Positions 6,206 through 7,919 of a stretch of 7,919 nucleotides of DNA are shown here, in pieces; positions within the stretch are counted from its first letter, which is position 1, and every line of letters begins with the position of its first letter. Source of the DNA: Methylocapsa sp. (GTDB lineage Bacteria; Pseudomonadota; Alphaproteobacteria; Rhizobiales; Beijerinckiaceae); NCBI GenBank assembly GCA_003162995.1, contig PLUZ01000562.1, forward strand, positions 1 through 7,919. The letters are read 5' to 3'. The notes beneath the pieces are model-generated. The model made no database searches and had not been told where the DNA came from. It was given only the letters and a program-made list of their open reading frames with translations. The translations under genes were made by a program, and so were the position numbers.

Positions 6206-7771
6206 TCATTTGGCCTTCTGCGAGAACAGCCAGGAAAAATCGGCGGTCAGCTGGCCGGATGATTTTGGGGCGGTTTTCGAGATGTGGATACCGGCCGAGG
6301 AATGGCAACCCACGCAGCTCTCGGTGCCAAAGACGGGTGTGCCGTCGGCAACCGGCGTGCCGGGTGGAGGGTTCGGCACTGGCGGACATTGGACGGAGTT
6401 CGGCACTTCCTCTTGCTGGCAGGCCGGCTGAACACCTGTCTGGAAGTAGGTCTCCATGGTGATGTTGGTCAGATAGACTGGAGTCGGATTGCCGCCCGGC
6501 TTGTTGGTGATCGCACCCGGCAGACCGGCGGTCCATGGCGTCGGCGCAGCGGCCGGATCGGTCGGCCATTGCGTGTCGATCAGTTGGTAGTATTGCAACG
6601 GTGAACCGATTTTCGCGAGTACCGACTCGGCTTCGACGTTGAGGTCCCGCTTGTCATTGGGAATTGGGATTGCTCGGACGGCCTGCGTTTTCGGGCTCGG
6701 TACCCAGTTGCCATTTTTTTTGGAAGGCTCCTGGTTCTGCACGCAGGTCGGGCAGCCGGGGTCGAAGAAGGAGGGCTTTAGTTTGGGGTGCGCTACGGGA
6801 TCCACATCGAGATTGTCAACCTGCTCGAAAGTCGACCAGATCCACTGTGGCGAACTTTTGCTCTTGTGAGCGATGTGCATTCCGACGAGCCCGACGCGAA
6901 CGTTCTTGTCGACCTGCTGGTCATTCACTGCCGTGGCGACGACCGCAGGCATGCTGAGATAACGGGCCGGATCATCGCCCGCCTCGAGAATCTTCCATGC
7001 GAGCTTGACCTCGAAAGCGCCGCTCAAATCCTCGGTATCGACGCCGGATGGAAGATCGACCCCCTTGTGTGTTTTCGAGAACTCGATCTGACCGTCAATG
7101 CTGTAAAGCTTGTTCTCGCAAATGTACCTCACCTCGTGCGGGTCAATTAAGATTTCATAATAGACGAAATTGCCATTTTGGTCGACGAGCGGACCGGTGA
7201 ACGCCTGGTTGATATCGTCCAATGGCTTAATCGGGCTCAGTTCACCAACCGCGGAAATATTGCCAAGCAGGAGGGTCTTCCGCTTGTCGAAGTCGGCGGT
7301 AAGCTTGAACGGCTTCAAGCCGGGAGCGAGGGGAACCGCTGTATTTCGCGTCAGAGAAAGTGCGAGTTCGGCGGCTGGCTTGCCGCAAACTGGCGGCGGC
7401 GTGCCGCCAGGCAGGAAGATGTCCGTGCTATTCGTCCACAACGTCCAGGCGGGCGGCGCCCCGGAACTATCCTTGACGTCGGCAAGTCTGTGGCCTTGAT
7501 CGTCCGTCGGCCAGTTGAGCGACAGGAAGGCCTGCCACGACCACAGGTCGAATAGGCGCTGGACTTTCGCGAATTCCTGCTTGGCTTCGAGCTGCTTCTT
7601 AATTTCCGTATCGACATCGCCCGGGAGCCCGAGCGTCAGAAGCTGCCTGAAATTCGGGAAATCCGCAAGGTATGCTGGCCGATTTTCGGCCACCGCCGGC
7701 TGCGCCGCCGTGAGAGCGGCAGTTGCCACCGCCGCGACGAAGATGTGCTTTGACAAATGAATAGACGCCAT
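6206..7771 (-). CDS. Secreted mono-haem cytochrome c-like protein
   Basis: This 521-aa protein begins with a clear Sec signal peptide: MASIHLSKHI, a hydrophobic Ala/Val core, then the cleavage motif AVA-EN at about residues 28/29. The mature protein should be periplasmic. Near its C-terminus it has one c-type haem motif, CVGCH (486-490), so it should be loaded with haem by the cytochrome c maturation system. Most of the chain (about 30-480) belongs to no domain I can name; it contains LFDLWSWQAFLSLNWPTD (73-90) and a second CxxC pair without His, CPTC (340-343). There are eight cysteines, and no methionine follows the haem motif, so the sixth haem ligand is unclear (H496 is possible). A strong GGGGAGGA lies 6 bases before the ATG. 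It is the first gene on the strand, 216 bp before the tyrosinase. It may carry electrons to or from a partner oxidase, which is inference. Confidence 0.85.
   Translation of the reverse strand: MASIHLSKHIFVAAVATAALTAAQPAVAENRPAYLADFPNFRQLLTLGLPGDVDTEIKKQLEAKQEFAKVQRLFDLWSWQAFLSLNWPTDDQGHRLADVKDSSGAPPAWTLWTNSTDIFLPGGTPPPVCGKPAAELALSLTRNTAVPLAPGLKPFKLTADFDKRKTLLLGNISAVGELSPIKPLDDINQAFTGPLVDQNGNFVYYEILIDPHEVRYICENKLYSIDGQIEFSKTHKGVDLPSGVDTEDLSGAFEVKLAWKILEAGDDPARYLSMPAVVATAVNDQQVDKNVRVGLVGMHIAHKSKSSPQWIWSTFEQVDNLDVDPVAHPKLKPSFFDPGCPTCVQNQEPSKKNGNWVPSPKTQAVRAIPIPNDKRDLNVEAESVLAKIGSPLQYYQLIDTQWPTDPAAAPTPWTAGLPGAITNKPGGNPTPVYLTNITMETYFQTGVQPACQQEEVPNSVQCPPVPNPPPGTPVADGTPVFGTESCVGCHSSAGIHISKTAPKSSGQLTADFSWLFSQKAK
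6302..6316 (-). other. c-type haem attachment motif CVGCH
   Basis: Residues 486-490 of the cytochrome-like protein read CVGCH, the standard CxxCH signature for covalent haem attachment, set in GTESCVGCHSSAGIH. It is the only CxxCH in that protein, so one haem is predicted. Confidence 0.85.
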
Positions 7772-7777
7772 CTGGAA

Positions 7778-7785
7778 TCCTCCCC
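7778..7785 (-). promoter_or_regulatory. Shine-Dalgarno site of the cytochrome-like gene
   Basis: The coding strand reads GGGGAGGA ending 6 bases before the ATG at 7771. With the signal peptide that starts immediately, this settles the start codon. Confidence 0.85.
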
Positions 7786-7804
7786 GGTCGAAACGCCGTT
7801 ACGG

Positions 7805-7823
7805 GCCACGACGTCCGCGTGGC
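7805..7823 (-). promoter_or_regulatory. Leader stem-loop upstream of the first gene
   Basis: The arms GCCACG (7805-7810) and CGTGGC (7818-7823) are perfect complements with a 7-base loop. The element lies in the untranslated leader between the candidate promoter and the ribosome site of the cytochrome-like gene. It could be an operator or an RNA structure; no known riboswitch is recognised. Confidence 0.4.
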
Positions 7824-7851
7824 TTCTACTAAGGCCAATGGTGCAGCGACA

Positions 7852-7880
7852 GTTATCTTTTTATTGTATATTTATCTCAG
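7852..7880 (-). promoter_or_regulatory. Candidate sigma-70-like promoter for the operon
   Basis: On the coding strand CTGAGA (7880-7875) and GATAAC (7857-7852) are separated by exactly 17 bases, each matching four of six consensus positions. They sit in the only strongly AT-rich stretch of the window (about 7853-7888), upstream of the first gene of the cluster, with a leader of roughly 75 bases. The position supports a promoter more than the match quality does. Confidence 0.35.
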
Positions 7881-7883
7881 CAT

Positions 7884-7919
7884 TATGGCCGATATCGCCG
7901 GGGATGTCCCGGTCATTGT
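7884..7919 (+). CDS. Possible start of a divergent gene, runs off the right edge
   Basis: An ATG on the plus strand opens a frame reading MADIAGDVPVI to the window edge, and G+C content rises sharply at this point as it does at gene starts elsewhere here. There is no clear ribosome site before it and only about 11 codons are visible, so this is a weak call. A regulator divergent from the operon would be a common arrangement, but nothing in the residues shows function. Confidence 0.2.
7898..7912. repeat. Short inverted repeat at right edge
   Basis: CCGGG (7898-7902) and CCCGG (7908-7912) flank a 5-base centre. It could be half of a regulator site or lie inside the start of a divergent gene. 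It is short enough to be chance. Confidence 0.25.

Noticed and set aside
5922..6431. 169-aa plus-strand frame across the spacer between the haem protein and tyrosinase
   Set aside because: Both ends are antisense to solid genes, and the part within the spacer has no domain and no ribosome site.
1..7919. CRISPR arrays, tRNA or rRNA genes, insertion sequences
   Set aside because: No repeated spacer pattern, cloverleaf-like sequence, rRNA motif or transposase frame was seen on either strand.

Overview
The window is GC-rich DNA, about 60% G+C by eye, from what is most likely a Gram-negative bacterium. A proteobacterium, perhaps an alphaproteobacterium, fits the dense coding, the strong purine-rich Shine-Dalgarno sites and the gene families, but no rRNA or other taxonomic marker is present. 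All six recognisable genes lie on the minus strand and are read from the right edge to the left edge.

Layout in the direction of transcription: an AT-rich control region (about 7772-7890) with a candidate promoter and a leader stem-loop; a secreted 521-aa protein with one C-terminal c-type haem motif (7771-6206); a 216-bp spacer with a hairpin (6205-5990); a three-part tyrosinase (5989-3950); a LodA/GoxA-type oxidase expected to carry the self-made cofactor cysteine tryptophylquinone, CTQ (3927-1852); a 142-aa probable beta-barrel protein of unknown role (1841-1413); a LodB-type FAD enzyme of the kind needed to build CTQ (1406-288); and the start of a DJ-1/PfpI family gene (291 to the left edge). 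The last gene overlaps lodB by ATGA and looks frameshifted. The five genes from the tyrosinase onward are separated by 22, 10, 7 and -4 bp, so they almost certainly form one transcript. The cytochrome-like gene is probably the first gene of the same transcription unit.

The main interest is the pairing in one operon of two oxidases whose active sites are built from their own side chains: a type-3 copper tyrosinase with the Cys-x-His sequence that forms a thioether in fungal tyrosinases, and a CTQ quinoprotein with its flavoprotein maturation factor. A mono-haem periplasmic protein, a small beta protein placed between lodA and lodB, and a DJ-1-like protein complete the set. A reasonable inference is an oxidative system acting on phenols and primary amines or amino acids, such as pigment formation, peptide or protein cross-linking, or H2O2 production. 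Neither the substrate nor a shared pathway can be read from the sequence. Only the haem protein has a visible export signal, so how the parts would meet is an open question.
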